Shown: in pieces, positions 46,531 through 57,107 of the stretch
Layout of the letters: each line of letters opens with the position of its first letter
Numbering within the stretch: the stretch's first letter is position 1
Assembly (NCBI GenBank): GCA_028023455.1
Contig: JAQFVV010000255.1
Coordinates: 62,001-126,000, forward strand
Source: Epiperipatus broadwayi
Taxonomy: Eukaryota > Onychophora > Udeonychophora > Euonychophora > Peripatidae
Direction: 5' to 3'
Length of the DNA stretch: 64,000 nt
The notes under the pieces: generated by a model
Seen by the model: only the letters and a program-made list of their open reading frames with translations
Databases searched by the model: none
Told to the model about the DNA's origin: nothing
Translations under genes and position numbers: made by a program

Positions 46531-47940
46531 AATGTCCTCAATCACTTGTCTCCTACATTAGAGATAAAATATACATTGCAATTTTATTTACTCCAATCCT
46601 AGAACACGGTTCCCCACCTATACTATTATTTGCTTCACTTCCATATACATGTCATTTTGTTTTTCACTGATCATGCTATAGAGCATGTAGGTATGTTGGA
46701 CCTATGTAATATCAAATCTTTAATTGGTGTCTTATTTAAAGATTTAAAAAAATTATGTATGATAATGGCCCTCTATAGTCAACTTTTCTAATTACCAAAA
46801 ATTACATGTTTCTCAGTCATAGTTGAAATTTCTATTTAATTTTCTACTAGATACAATTACATATAAATATCTCTTGTGTCTTATATAATAATTATGTAAA
46901 ACATATACTACATATCTTTCAAATATGGTTATATTTCTCATCTTTATGCCTTTCAGTATTGAACAAATGTGTAGTAAATGTCTGGCAATTACTCAATAAA
47001 AATATTAAATTCTTTCATCCTTTCAATGCCAATGTAATCAGTTATACTCTCAAAACTGTGTGGCTTGCTCATTATTCTACTGTAATTGATAAGAAAAAAT
47101 ACAATGTCATGAAAACAAATAATAAAGAGTGGTTTAATCTATACTTAAATGCTCTTAAATTCTTTTTTAAAAAAACTTTAAACAAAATTTGAGAATATAA
47201 TATTTTTTTATGTTGTATATTATGTCAACTTTAATTCACAATATTATCATAAGTTGTAGGTTATGGCAACTTTAATTCACAATGTTATTTGTATATAAAG
47301 TAAGCATCTTCTCCATTTGAAGCACCAATTGTTTTTCCTGCGTTTTCATGTATAGTGTATCAAATGTTGTGTAACTTAAATTTATTCTCTTATCCACATG
47401 ACAATCCTTGTATGTAATTTGCTATTATTAAAGCTTACTTTACAAAAAAAAGGAATAATTTAACTAATGCTCTTGTTGACATTGACAACCATTCAGTTAA
47501 TTACATAGATGTGTAATGAAATGAGAATTTAGACATATATACAAAATACAACCTGTCATCAAGAAAAACAAACTGATACCTCAAAAACTATTATAATTAT
47601 TGGAAAAAGATTTAATAGCATTTTTTAAATTTTGGTTTTGGTCTTAAATTTAGTGGTGAAATCTGGTCAACTCATTTATGATAACTCATCTATATTAGTG
47701 AAAATTTCCACATTTATTTACAATATGAACAGTCATATGTTAAAAACTGCTTCAATGATAAGAATGTATAAATTATACGTTAAAATTTTGTCTTGTTTGG
47801 ATCCTCTATAGTTTAAGAATGACTTAAATAATTTCCCTTCGTTTAGTATCAATTTCCTTTTTTCAAATAATTGTTTTATATGTAATGAAAGAGCACATTT
47901 TATATGAAATAGATTAATTTCACAGAAATATAAAGAGAAG
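46531..47940. other. No gene recognised
   Basis: AT-rich. A 77-codon plus frame (46959-47192) has unusual Trp and Cys content but no motif I know. A ~58-bp direct repeat containing ACTTTAATTCACAAT occurs near 47228 and 47270. Confidence 0.35.
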
Positions 47941-48148
47941 TCTTAAGCAATGTTATATTGCTAAGGTTATTAATATATGGTTTGGCTGAAGATCTCTCAA
48001 CCCCATATAACTATTTAAGTTAGGTAGCTGTGTTTGATGAGATTTAGGTGTCTAAAAATTTTAGATTTTCTACTTAATAGTTAACTTTTAGATAAATGCT
48101 GGCTTTGGCTTGGTATTTTTAGATCTAGTGTCTGAAGTTATCCTAGTT

Positions 48149-48190
48149 CCTCACTGAGGGGTGCCAAAGCATGAAACCATTGGTCTGAGG
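48149..48190 (+). ncRNA. Hammerhead ribozyme, family C, first unit
   Basis: Stem I CCTCA (48149-48153) pairs perfectly with TGAGG (48186-48190). Core CTGAGGG (last A changed to G), stem II GTGC-CAAA-GCAT, GAAA (48173-48176), and a closed stem III ACC-ATT-GGT, then C at 48185. Outer pairing between TCCTAG and CTAAGGA may extend stem I. Unlike A and B, stem III has its own loop, so a single unit could fold. The core change makes activity doubtful. Confidence 0.72.
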
Positions 48191-48688
48191 CTAAGGAATG
48201 GTTTTCAAAATAGAGATTTTTAAATGCTTTGTTTATATGACATTTATCATTAAAGCTTGCTAGAGCAAATTAGCAGAGCTCTTTTTTTTATTTACCAAAG
48301 CATGAAAACATTGGTCTGAGGCTAAGGAATGGTTTTCAAAATAGAGATTTTTAAATGCTTTGTTTATATGACATTTATCATTAAAGCTTGTTAGAGCAAA
48401 TTAGCAGAGCTCTTTTTTTTATTTACAAATTTACAAATTGAGTCATGTGATATATGACTTTGATTTTTTTGTTGACTATTTATAGTCTTTGCTTTAAAAT
48501 CTTAAGCAATGTTATATTGCTAAGACTATTAATATCTCTCAGCCCCTTATAACTATTTAAGTTAGATAGCTGTGTTTAAAGACATTTAGGTGTAAAAATT
48601 TCAGATTTTCTACTTAATAGTTAACTTTTAGATAAATGTTGGCTTTAGCATGGTATTTTTAGATCTAGTGTCTGAAACTATCCTAGCA

Positions 48689-48730
48689 CCTCACTGAGGA
48701 GTGCCAAAGCACGAAACCATTGGTATAAGG
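48689..48730 (+). ncRNA. Hammerhead ribozyme, family C, second unit
   Basis: Core CTGAGGA intact (48694-48700), stem II GTGC-CAAA-GCAC with four perfect pairs, GAAA (48713-48716), stem III ACC-ATT-GGT, cleavage position A at 48725 (allowed as H). Stem I CCTCA/TAAGG has one mismatch. The better core of the two units. Confidence 0.75.
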
Positions 48731-48905
48731 TTAAGGAGTGTTTTTCAAGATAGAGATTTTTAAATGCTTTGTTTAGCTGGCATTTATCAATAAAGCTTTT
48801 TAGAGCAAATTAGCAGAGCTCTTTATTATTTTTTATTTACAAGCTTAAAAATTGAGTCATGTGATATATGACTTTGATTTTTTGTTGATTAAGTATAAAG
48901 ATATT

Positions 48906-49059
48906 TCTTTAAATTAAATTTTATAATATAAAATAAGAGTACAATTTATTAAAAAATTGCAAAATTAAAAAAAATCAGAATAAGTCTATTTAATATTTAT
49001 CTCTGTTTTCATAATGAGACTCATGATTAAAACAATAATGCAATTGCTTGCCATTCCTT
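48906..49059. other. No gene seen
   Basis: Short AT-rich spacer. Confidence 0.4.
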
Positions 49060-49370
49060 TCACCCAGGCTCAAATCCTCATGGGCATGGCAATGCATCTG
49101 TCTGATATCCCTCCCACTTGAATTCAAATTCTTATAATGCAACAGTAATGAAACTACCTGCCATTTCTTTTATCTATGTTCAAACTCTTTTTGATGATTG
49201 ATAATGCATTTATTTGCTATTTTTCCCACATGAGTGCAAATTCTTATGGGCAATGGCAATACAACTGTCTGCTATTTTTTCTATCTGGATTCAAAAATAT
49301 TCATGGTGCAACAATATAATGCACCCGCCTGTCATTGTTTCCACAAAGATTAAAATCTGTGCTTAAAAAA
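49060..49370. repeat. Decayed minisatellite of ~45-65-bp units
   Basis: Five or six imperfect units, each with a CAAAT/TTCAAA block followed by TCTTATGGGCAATG- or AATGCA-like sequence and a CTGCCATT-like block. Some units show GGCTCAAATCC, like a tRNA B box, so the ancestor may have been a tRNA-derived SINE tail. Confidence 0.5.
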
Positions 49371-50457
49371 AATAAGGTATGAAAATTTACTTTCAGATAT
49401 TTAAACCTCTGCTAGCCTAGATAACTATCCATTGCTGATTCAGTAAATGGGTACTATCTATTCTTAGTTAAGAAATAAATAAGAATAGAAAAATATTTAA
49501 ATTCTCACCAGTCAGCACTTAGAAGCATTATGAATATTGCCTTACTCTTCACAATTTAAAGGGCTATTTGCAAAATCTTTACTATTTTAAAAGCTATTCT
49601 ATTTTTTGTAAATAAATAATTGATTGTATTACTTTATTGACACTTAGTTAACTCATTTCACCTTCAGAAGCAGAAATTTACATGTGTCATACATAAAGTC
49701 TTTTGAATTGACTAAATCTTTAAAATTTAAAATATAGAATAAAAATTAAATAACAAAAATTAATAATTTATAATTACAAATCTACAGACAAGAAATAAAT
49801 TGATTATTGCATTAGCAAATAAGGTTTGTGCAACAACAACAACAAAAAGTTAAAATATGGAGAATTAATATTTTATTACTTCTAGTGAATTTGTAGAATT
49901 TATATCTAATCAGAATCCGATTACTTTAAAAGTAGTTAACTGTCTGCATTAACTTCAATGCAATAGTTAATGAACATACATCCAGATAATAATTCAGTCA
50001 TTTTAAATAATAATAAAAAATGACTCAGAGGATCAGTTTGAATTCTCATTAATAACAGTAAATCAAACAAAACAAAAAATTTAAATATATTGAAGAGCAG
50101 CTGAATGAATGGGAAAATAATATACAAAATAATTAAAAAGTAATATAATTTATTTCTCAAAATGATTAGTAACTCAATCACTATTTATTTGCCATATGGT
50201 TTTTTTCAGGCAGCTTAATTATTAACAAAATACCATAAAGAAACTTATAGAAATTTACACCAAAAAGCAAATTAATTAATGACTTTATTAAATCATTTAA
50301 TTCTGGTAATATAGTCATGGTTTTGAAAGTCATTAATTATATGGTACATAATTTATATGTGTCTATGTCTGTAAAGGTTGTGAATGTTAAATTCCATTTT
50401 TGAAGCAAGTTGTTCTGAATTTGTTGATGAGACTCCATTACCATCTAAGAATCTAGG
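49371..50457. other. No gene seen
   Basis: AT-rich spacer. The 81-codon minus frame (49936-50181) is hydrophobic low-complexity. Confidence 0.4.
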
Positions 50458-50470
50458 AAGATTAAATCTA

Positions 50471-50742
50471 AAACAGGCAAAATTCTGCATATAGTCACTC
50501 AATGGAAGCCAGAGTGATCAATGTATGCAACAACATCTGTGCATAAAATCCTTATTTAGTACATACTCATCCAATATCCCCAGACTAGTTTCTATCTTGT
50601 GACTTTCATCAGTGAGGAGCCTTGGATCTGAGACCACTGCACCTAGCATCCAATGATTATTCTGGCTTGCAATGAGCAGCACTACTGTATGCAGAGTTTT
50701 GTCTATTGAGCAAGTATAAGAAATGGTGATCATGTGGTGTTT
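50471..50742 (-). mobile_element. Family B repeat, 272 bp, 13-bp target duplication
   Basis: AAGATTAAATCTA at 50458-50470 and 50743-50755. Inverted arm, minus-strand ribozyme (50577-50619), short linker, forward arm ending TAAGAAATGGTGATCATG. A compact palindromic copy. Confidence 0.85.
50577..50619 (-). ncRNA. Hammerhead ribozyme, family B, minus strand
   Basis: CTCCTCA (50619-50613), CTGATGA (50612-50606), A, stem II AGT-CACAA-GAT with a central mismatch, A, GAAA (50592-50589), ACTAGT, C at 50583, TGGGGA (50582-50577). Core, stem I and stem III are intact; stem II is weak. Confidence 0.75.
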
Positions 50743-50755
50743 AAGATTAAATCTA

Positions 50756-52679
50756 GCTGGCTTTTAGGTTGTATATGGAAAAAATGTTTGTTACTTCATA
50801 AAAAATCCATTTCTTCTCTTGTATGAAAAAACGCTTGCTTAAACATTCTTTAAAAGGTCTTAATTTGAGACATGTCTTAGAAAGGTGACACTATATTTTG
50901 AATTATTGGCAACTCTGACCTTTTTTTTTAAATAATATATATTTATTTATAATGAAAACTTTTACATATAATCGATCATTTAATAAGGTCTAGCACCTCT
51001 TGTTCTATTGAGAGTTGTAATTATGGATAAGACAATCAATGAAGGCCAGAGTATATTAGTCCAAAAGTGCAGTGTTCAAGTATGACCATGTGTCTTCGGT
51101 CATTTTTTGATGAATAGCGTTCATCCCTTTTCTTGATTTTCTCCAAGCTGTTACAAAGCAATTGAACTACTTCTGATTCTGATTTTCCAATAACTATCTT
51201 CCATCTGGTTTTTCATAATGAGAGTATGGTGAAGATTGTGATTCTGATCAGTCCAAAAATTTTGCAATTTATACAGTCTTGTATTGAGGTGATACAATTT
51301 ACTCCCATTTGGGAGTGGTCATGGATGAATTTCCTGACTTTGTCAAATCATGTACATGCTCCAATTAGGTGTTCAACTGACCAATTGAAAACATAGTAGA
51401 ATTTTAGCAAGAGGATTTTTTCAAATCAAGATTTCAAAAATCAAGAGAATTAGCAAGAAAAAAAAATAGATAGCTTTCAAATAAAAATCAAGTTTTTCTT
51501 TAATCAAACTTGATCAAAACAACAATCACAAATGAAACAAAAAAAGATACATAGACTTTATAGCATCATTGAACAGTTAGTTGTTTAAGAGTTTATGAAG
51601 CATTCAAGCACTAGAAGCAACTAGTTGAGATTTAATCCAATAACGTTTTGGTTCTCAGTTTCACTACCTTGCCATTGCTCTAAACCATACATGGTCAAAT
51701 GATCAAATTGCAAAAATCAAACATTGATCAAAGAACATTTAAATATCGAGTTCATCACTTCAATATAATATTAAGCTTCATTAAGCAATCTTCATAATTA
51801 TATCATTCTACTTATTAAAATGTAGATGACAAATAAGATTTTTTTTCGAGAGCAGATTGTACTCCGGGATCAAACTATATGCTTTTTACTCACTAATTTT
51901 CATCTATAAAACTCAATCATTCTTTATTATAATTAATTTATGATAAATTGTTTGTATAAATAAGAACGTATTGCATTTGAAGTAATTTTAATATAATTGA
52001 AAGTTTAATCTTATGAAATTTTATAATATTAAATTAATAAATAATTTGAACGTATTTTTAGGAATTACCATAACTAATAAATAATTTAGGTAAAAATATA
52101 TTTCAGCTATGAAATGTCTCTTGAGTAATTAATTATTTAAGAGAAACTTTTATTTGTTTATTTATTTATGAGATGCTCCCTTTTAATGTAATGCATTTTT
52201 TTCTTCATTAATGTTAAAATCTTATACATATATATATAATTACAAATTTATGATTAACGAAAATGGTTTCTTAATCTTATATTGCTGGTGTTATTTATCC
52301 TTTAGCTACACAGTTTTTTTTGATTTAGGATACAAACAAAAAAAAAAAATAGTGCTACGATAAATTGCTCAGCTCATGTGACATTTGAGCAAATTCTATT
52401 CAATTGCCAAACTAAGATAATTTTTTATATATTTCTGATCTGGGAATCAATTTCGAAACCTTTAGTTCTTAGCTTTATCACTCTCATTACTGAATTAAAC
52501 AAGCATGGCAGTTTTAAAATGTAAAAAAAATATTTTTTTGGAAATTCAAACCTTATTTAATAATCTATTTTCACATAATCAAATGGATATGTAAAAAAAT
52601 GAGGAATATTTCAGAATGGCATATAAGCAGAACTTATTTAAAAAATAGATACATTTTATTATTTTTTTAAGTAAGCATA
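50756..52679. other. No gene recognised
   Basis: Mostly AT-rich. 51000-51760 is more balanced in composition but has no open frame or repeat I can identify. Confidence 0.35.
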
Positions 52680-52870
52680 AAATTTGAATCAGTGTAAACT
52701 TCTCACTGAAGAAGTCACAAAAATAGAAACTAGTTTAAAGATATTGATAGGATGTCACTGGATATAATAATTATTAGATTCTATCTATTGATTATTCTAT
52801 CCATTGATTATTCAAGTTTATGATCGATGTCAGCATTGGAATATAATGAACATTCAAGAAAAATATAAAG
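52680..52870 (+). mobile_element. Family B remnant
   Basis: CTTCTCACTGAAGAAGTCAC (core fits CUGANGA), GAAACTAGTTTAAAG (the cleavage C and stem I partner lost), then decayed forward-arm sequence ending CAAAGTGATCACGATG-like at 52868. Confidence 0.55.
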
Positions 52871-52970
52871 TGATCACGATGTAAATGGATTTTATATGTA
52901 ATAAAAATTGGTAATTTTTTTTTTTATTAAAAATCTCATAATTATAAAATGAATATTCTGTAACGTAATT

Positions 52971-53063
52971 TTTTTTCATATGTCAAATGCGTTGACGGGA
53001 AGCAAACCCGGGCCAGCTGCTTGGAAGGCAACTATGCAACCACTAGGCCACCAATGCTTGACT
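52971..53063 (-). mobile_element. tRNA-Gly-derived SINE with target duplication
   Basis: Minus strand: GGTGGCCTAGTGGTTGCATA, TTCC anticodon region, CCCGGGTTTGCTTCCCGTC, tail TTTGACATATG and an A run. Flanks TCTGTAACGTAATT (52957-52970) and TCTGTACGTAATT (53064-53076) differ by one base. Closest copy to the 2.8-kb SINE. Confidence 0.85.
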
Positions 53064-53729
53064 TCTGTACGTAATTGTTAGCACATTTAACTGTAATTCC
53101 CATGTTTTTGAGTTTGAATTTATCTGGGTAAATCACATAAATATTTTACAATTCTTAACGAGAATATTATAAAAACAAAATTCTAATTTAACATTGAAAA
53201 TTTTGGTATGTAGTATTTGGAGGAAACGTGATGTGGATAAATATATGCAAAAACGTATATGAGATTAGCTTAAAATCTATGAAGTTAGCAATTTTTTGCC
53301 TAGTGCACTTCTAACTAAGTTATATTAGTCATGACAACTGACAGAGGGGAGAAGATTGCAGGAGTTATTAAAGAAAGTGTGAGTGGGTTGTTAGCATAAC
53401 TGAATGGCTAATTATTAGCTACCTTAAAGGATATTAGCAAAGATGTCAAAATCATATTGCCACTCTTTTTTTTAATCTTTTAAACTTCTATCAATTAAAA
53501 ACAACTTAATTATATTTATTACTTTCAAAATCGATATATTATGCCACTGATAACGCTATGTTACATAGAAGATCCTCAAAATTAAGTGGTTCAAATAATC
53601 AAAATTCCCCATATATATATATATATAGAAAAATGTGTGAATATTATATTTTTTATTTTTCAAAAGCAAATCATTATTATAATAATAAGACCAAATTATG
53701 TTGTAAGCAGATAATATGGGTGCTATTTT

Positions 53730-53820
53730 TTTTAATGTGTCAAAGCATCATCCAGGAAGCAAATCCTGGGACAACTGCTTGTAAGGTGCTGTGCTAACCA
53801 CTCAGCCACCAATGCATGAC
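53730..53820 (-). mobile_element. tRNA-derived SINE with 16-bp target duplication
   Basis: Flanks ATATGGGTGCTATTTT (53714-53729) and ATATGGGTACTATTTT (53821-53836). The tRNA head is present with a decayed anticodon arm (CTTACAAGC) and B box (GGGATTTGCTTCC). Tail TTTGACAC and an A run. Confidence 0.85.
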
Positions 53821-54039
53821 ATATGGGTACTATTTTGAAATTATTTAGAGCAGAAAAGGTAACTATATAAATTATTAATTTTACATATATTGGATTTAGT
53901 CTACTATAAATACTTGAAAAGTAGTTGAATTCCATTAATATTTTGGTAGATGTGAGATATGGTTCAGCATTTTTAATGAAACACTATCATGAGTAACTAA
54001 CTGTCTTTAGATGATTTAGGGAATTTTTTGAGGACTTAG

Positions 54040-54720
54040 TTTCTTTCATGATGATAAACATATGGAAAAGTCTACTACAGCAATTACCCCCACAAATGTG
54101 GCTTGTATCTGTTAAATAGCAGACAACAACCAGTAAACTTACCACATAATAGGTAATATCCTTGCCATTGGATTTTCAGGAAAATCCTTCATGAAGAATT
54201 TTAAATTTAAAAAAAAGATTAATTTTGGATTCCAGACTGATAGAGGAGCAAAACATTAGGCACATGAAAATCAGTGAACAAACTTTGCATTTACTTAATG
54301 CTAGCAATCACTAGGCCATTTTTTAAAATTATAATGGGTGATATATCAAGAAAGTGTAATATGAGTATCTGAAGATGTCTCAATGCTGACAACTGTGAAA
54401 AGAAACTCTTCAATGAAAAAAAATGATTTACACTGTTTTCTTTAGATGTTATCTATTAAGCTAGAAGAATAGTAGACTATCACAGAATCTTGGTAAATAC
54501 AACATACACTGTCTGAAGTTCTATAATTTGACAATAAGAGACTTAATGCTCCATTATGACAATATGTTTTTATAGTACTGCAATAATTAAATTTTGTAAG
54601 GGAAAATACAATTAGAGTTATCAAACACTCATCATATTCTCCTGATCTGCAATTTGTGATTTCTGGTTATTTTTAATCTCAAAAAGATTTTCCATGATTT
54701 TCAATTTACTTCAGAATGAT
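54040..54720 (+). pseudogene. Mariner-like transposase relic
   Basis: Plus-strand pieces near the C-terminal catalytic core: LHYDNMFLYSTAIIKFC at about 54546-54600 (family: LHHDNAPAHTA), HSSYSPDL at about 54628, and after a frameshift CDFWLFLISK at about 54655 (family: CDFWLFPKLK). Stops occur throughout. The N-terminal DNA-binding part is not recognisable. It differs from the 41.8-kb relic (CDFW versus CDFF), so probably a separate mariner lineage. Confidence 0.6.
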
Positions 54721-54736
54721 AGATTAATGCTAAGTG

Positions 54737-54836
54737 TTTTTTTTATGTCAAAGCATCGACCAGGAAGCGAGCCTGCAAACCCAGGACAACTGCTTGTAAG
54801 GCAGCTGTGCTGACCCCTTGGCCACCAATGCTTGAC
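54737..54836 (-). mobile_element. tRNA-derived SINE with short target duplication
   Basis: Flanks TGCTAAGTG (54728-54736) and TGCTACGTG (54837-54845). Minus strand reads GCATTGGTGGCCAAGGGGTC, CTTACAAGC in the anticodon arm, and GGGTTTGCAGGCTCGCTTCC with extra bases in the B-box region, as in the 23.6-kb copy, so these two form a subfamily. Confidence 0.82.
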
Positions 54837-54845
54837 TGCTACGTG

Positions 54846-55680
54846 TTTTTGACATACTTTATTATGAGAAATGACTGATATATTGTTTCTGTCTGTCAGA
54901 TATTTGACTTCAAAAATGCATTAATGTTGCAGAGAACTATTTTCAGCACTCATAAAGTTTGGTGTGTTAACTTCTATGGTTTCCCCATGTCTCAATAATT
55001 TCAATGTGAACTTCATAAGTGATCATGATGTTGCTGTAGGGAATTCAGATAATATAAATTATTTATAACTGTTTTCTTAATTCTATCTGATGTTTCAGGG
55101 ATTTTCTAATTCTGTAATGATGCTGCATTTAATGATATTTTCAGAAATCATCCATATATATCTTAAATGATCAAAATCTCAAGAGATTGAATTGACCAAG
55201 AAAGCATCTGCTCAACTGCAGTTATGGGTAACTGTGAATTATTCTTGAAATGATCCACATATATAATCCAGAAAAAGCAGCATTTTGTGAATTATAAAAT
55301 ATCACAGAATCCTGGATTATCAACTTGCCAAACACAACTAATAGTATTTCATAGATGGAAACTTTGTAAAGGGGTGGGTTACTGCTAATAAATAAGAAAT
55401 GACATTTATATGGTCACATAACTTATAGATGTAAATTTGATGATTACCTAAACAAACTCTTCATGGCACAAATTATTTCCACAAAAAGTTTACTGAGTTA
55501 TCATTTAGACATTATCAAATATCATTTAAATAAAACTGTTTTTATGAACTTTATTCCACTAGTTAACTCATAAGAGGGATGTTCATTGATATTGCTTTTT
55601 TATTACTATTTGTTAAATGCTTTCTTTAATGGCTGTGTCTTTACCAATAATAATTTGCTTTCCCTCTTATTAAACAAGAG
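54846..55680. other. No gene seen
   Basis: AT-rich with a few longer non-repeat words; no open frame. Confidence 0.35.
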
Positions 55681-55689
55681 TTTATCATA

Positions 55690-55905
55690 TGATGACATCC
55701 AGCTCAAAGTGAAAACATTCATTTCACAAGACAGTGCTCTCAGATTCAAGGTTCCTCACTGATGAAGGCCACAAGCCAGAAACTAGTCTGGGGATATTGG
55801 ATGAGTAGGCACTAGATGGGGATTTTATCCACAAGCCTTCTGGCATCCACTGATTACTCTAGCTTGCTGGGTGTGGCAATACGTATAGTGAGTTTTGCCT
55901 GTTTT
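55690..55905 (+). mobile_element. Family B repeat, monomer fragment
   Basis: Starts within the linker (CAGCTCAAAGTGAAAACA), then AGTGCTCTCAGATTC, an intact ribozyme and the full forward arm to GTTTTGCCTGTTTTAAA. The left arm is missing. No duplication seen. Confidence 0.75.
55752..55794 (+). ncRNA. Hammerhead ribozyme, family B, all elements intact
   Basis: TTCCTCA (55752-55758), CTGATGA (55759-55765), A, stem II GGC-CACAA-GCC, A, GAAA, palindromic ACTAGT, C at 55788, TGGGGA (55789-55794). Identical to the 22.8-kb copy except for one stem I base. Confidence 0.85.
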
Positions 55906-56823
55906 AAAAAATGTTTCTTGCAAAGTGGACCATAGAAAGACTGTAGTCCACCGCTTTACAATAAGCTAATCTATTCAACTAAGTTCTGTTCAAATTTGCT
56001 AATGGCAAATAACTAGAACTACTGTTGCGTTGTAATTTTATTTATGAATTAACCAGAACGAGTAAGAAACTGTGATCGGGCTTTTCTAAAAGGCATTTAA
56101 CTGTTAATAAGATTATGGACAAATTTCCTTAAACTTATATTTTTGATAATATTAATATAAATAACAGTTAAGTTAATAAAATAAGAACTATCTCAGCATT
56201 AACAGCTCTCATGTCTGGATATTTATTATTTTTAAATATTTAAATAAATACTCTGTTTTCTGATGCATGCTAAGAATGACTATTAATAGTATATATTTAC
56301 TGTTTACTATGTATATGTTTAGACTTCTATAAAATATATTTTTAATTGATGTGAAAACTATTGCCATTTCAAAAAAAAAAATGCGTTAATCATTGAAAAT
56401 AATTAAAGAAACTTATAATATATATATATAAAACTAAAAAAAATCATGCGAGTGTAACTTGTACAAGATTTTCATTCATTCTATTCCATTTCTGCTATCT
56501 ATTATATGCTTGATTAGTCAATAGAGTATAGTGGTGCTTATTAAATCCATCTCAATACTATCTTATCCATTTTTCCAGATTAGTTTCTACCTTATGGCTC
56601 TTTGTAAGTTAGGAGTTGTTGTTTTTTTTTTAATAACAAAAGTAAAGTCACCAAAGACTCAATTCATGTGAATGAATGATGCTTTTTTCAAATAAAAGTG
56701 AAAAGTTGTATTTTCAATTTGGTTTTTTTATGTTTAAACTCATAAAGATATTTTCTTTCTGAAATTATTTGTTAATAGGTTATAGCTAGTCTTCGAATAA
56801 TTCTCTAAAAACTAATCATTTAG
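55906..56823. other. No gene seen; faint family B remnant
   Basis: AT-rich. Around 56570-56625, AGATTAGTTTCTACCTTATGG is a decayed minus-strand family B ribozyme region. Confidence 0.4.
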
Positions 56824-57001
56824 AATAATTATTTTAAACCACTAAACATCACATGATCACCATTTTTATGCTTGTTCATAACTGTTATTAAAACAGACAA
56901 AATTCTCCATACAGCAGCGCCACTTAGTGCAAGCCAGTGTAATCAATGGATGCCAGAAGGCTTGTGCATAAAATCCCTATCCAATGCCTATTTATCCAAT
57001 A

Positions 57002-57044
57002 TCCCCAGACTAATTTCTAGCTTGTGGCTTTCATCAGTGAGGAG
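57002..57044 (-). ncRNA. Hammerhead ribozyme, family B, left half
   Basis: CTCCTCA, CTGATGA (57037-57031), A, stem II AGC-CACAA-GCT, A, GAAA, ATTAGT (one change from the ACTAGT palindrome), C at 57008, TGGGGA. Core intact, stem III weakened. Confidence 0.75.
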
Positions 57045-57064
57045 CAGTGCACTCAGATCCAAGG

Positions 57065-57107
57065 CTCCTCACTGACGAAAGCCACAAGCTAGAAACTAGT
57101 CTGGGGA
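57065..57107 (+). ncRNA. Hammerhead ribozyme, family B, right half, intact
   Basis: CTCCTCA (57065-57071), CTGACGA (57072-57078, allowed by CUGANGA), A, stem II AGC-CACAA-GCT, A, GAAA (57092-57095), ACTAGT, C at 57101, TGGGGA (57102-57107). The A-T pair in stem II against G-C in other copies is compensatory. Confidence 0.83.

Larger units (their letters stand above)
47941..48905 (+). repeat. Family C tandem repeat with hammerhead ribozymes (~540-bp period)
   Basis: Two long direct units start at CTTAAGCAATGTTATATTGC (about 47941 and 48504) and end at GACTTTGATTTTTT. The ribozyme boxes lie at 48154 and 48694, 540 bp apart. Inside the first unit, 48164-48294 is duplicated exactly once more at 48295-48425 (131-bp period), copying half a ribozyme. 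No coding frame. The sequence resembles family B only through the ribozyme, so it is a separate ribozyme-bearing repeat. Confidence 0.8.

Noticed and set aside
46959-47192. 77-codon plus frame as a gene
   Set aside because: No motif, no splice or promoter context, and surrounded by decayed repeats; left unassigned.
54362-54415. Hammerhead-like CTGAAGA near 54367
   Set aside because: No stem II leads to a GAAA box at proper spacing; it lies in a decayed mariner.
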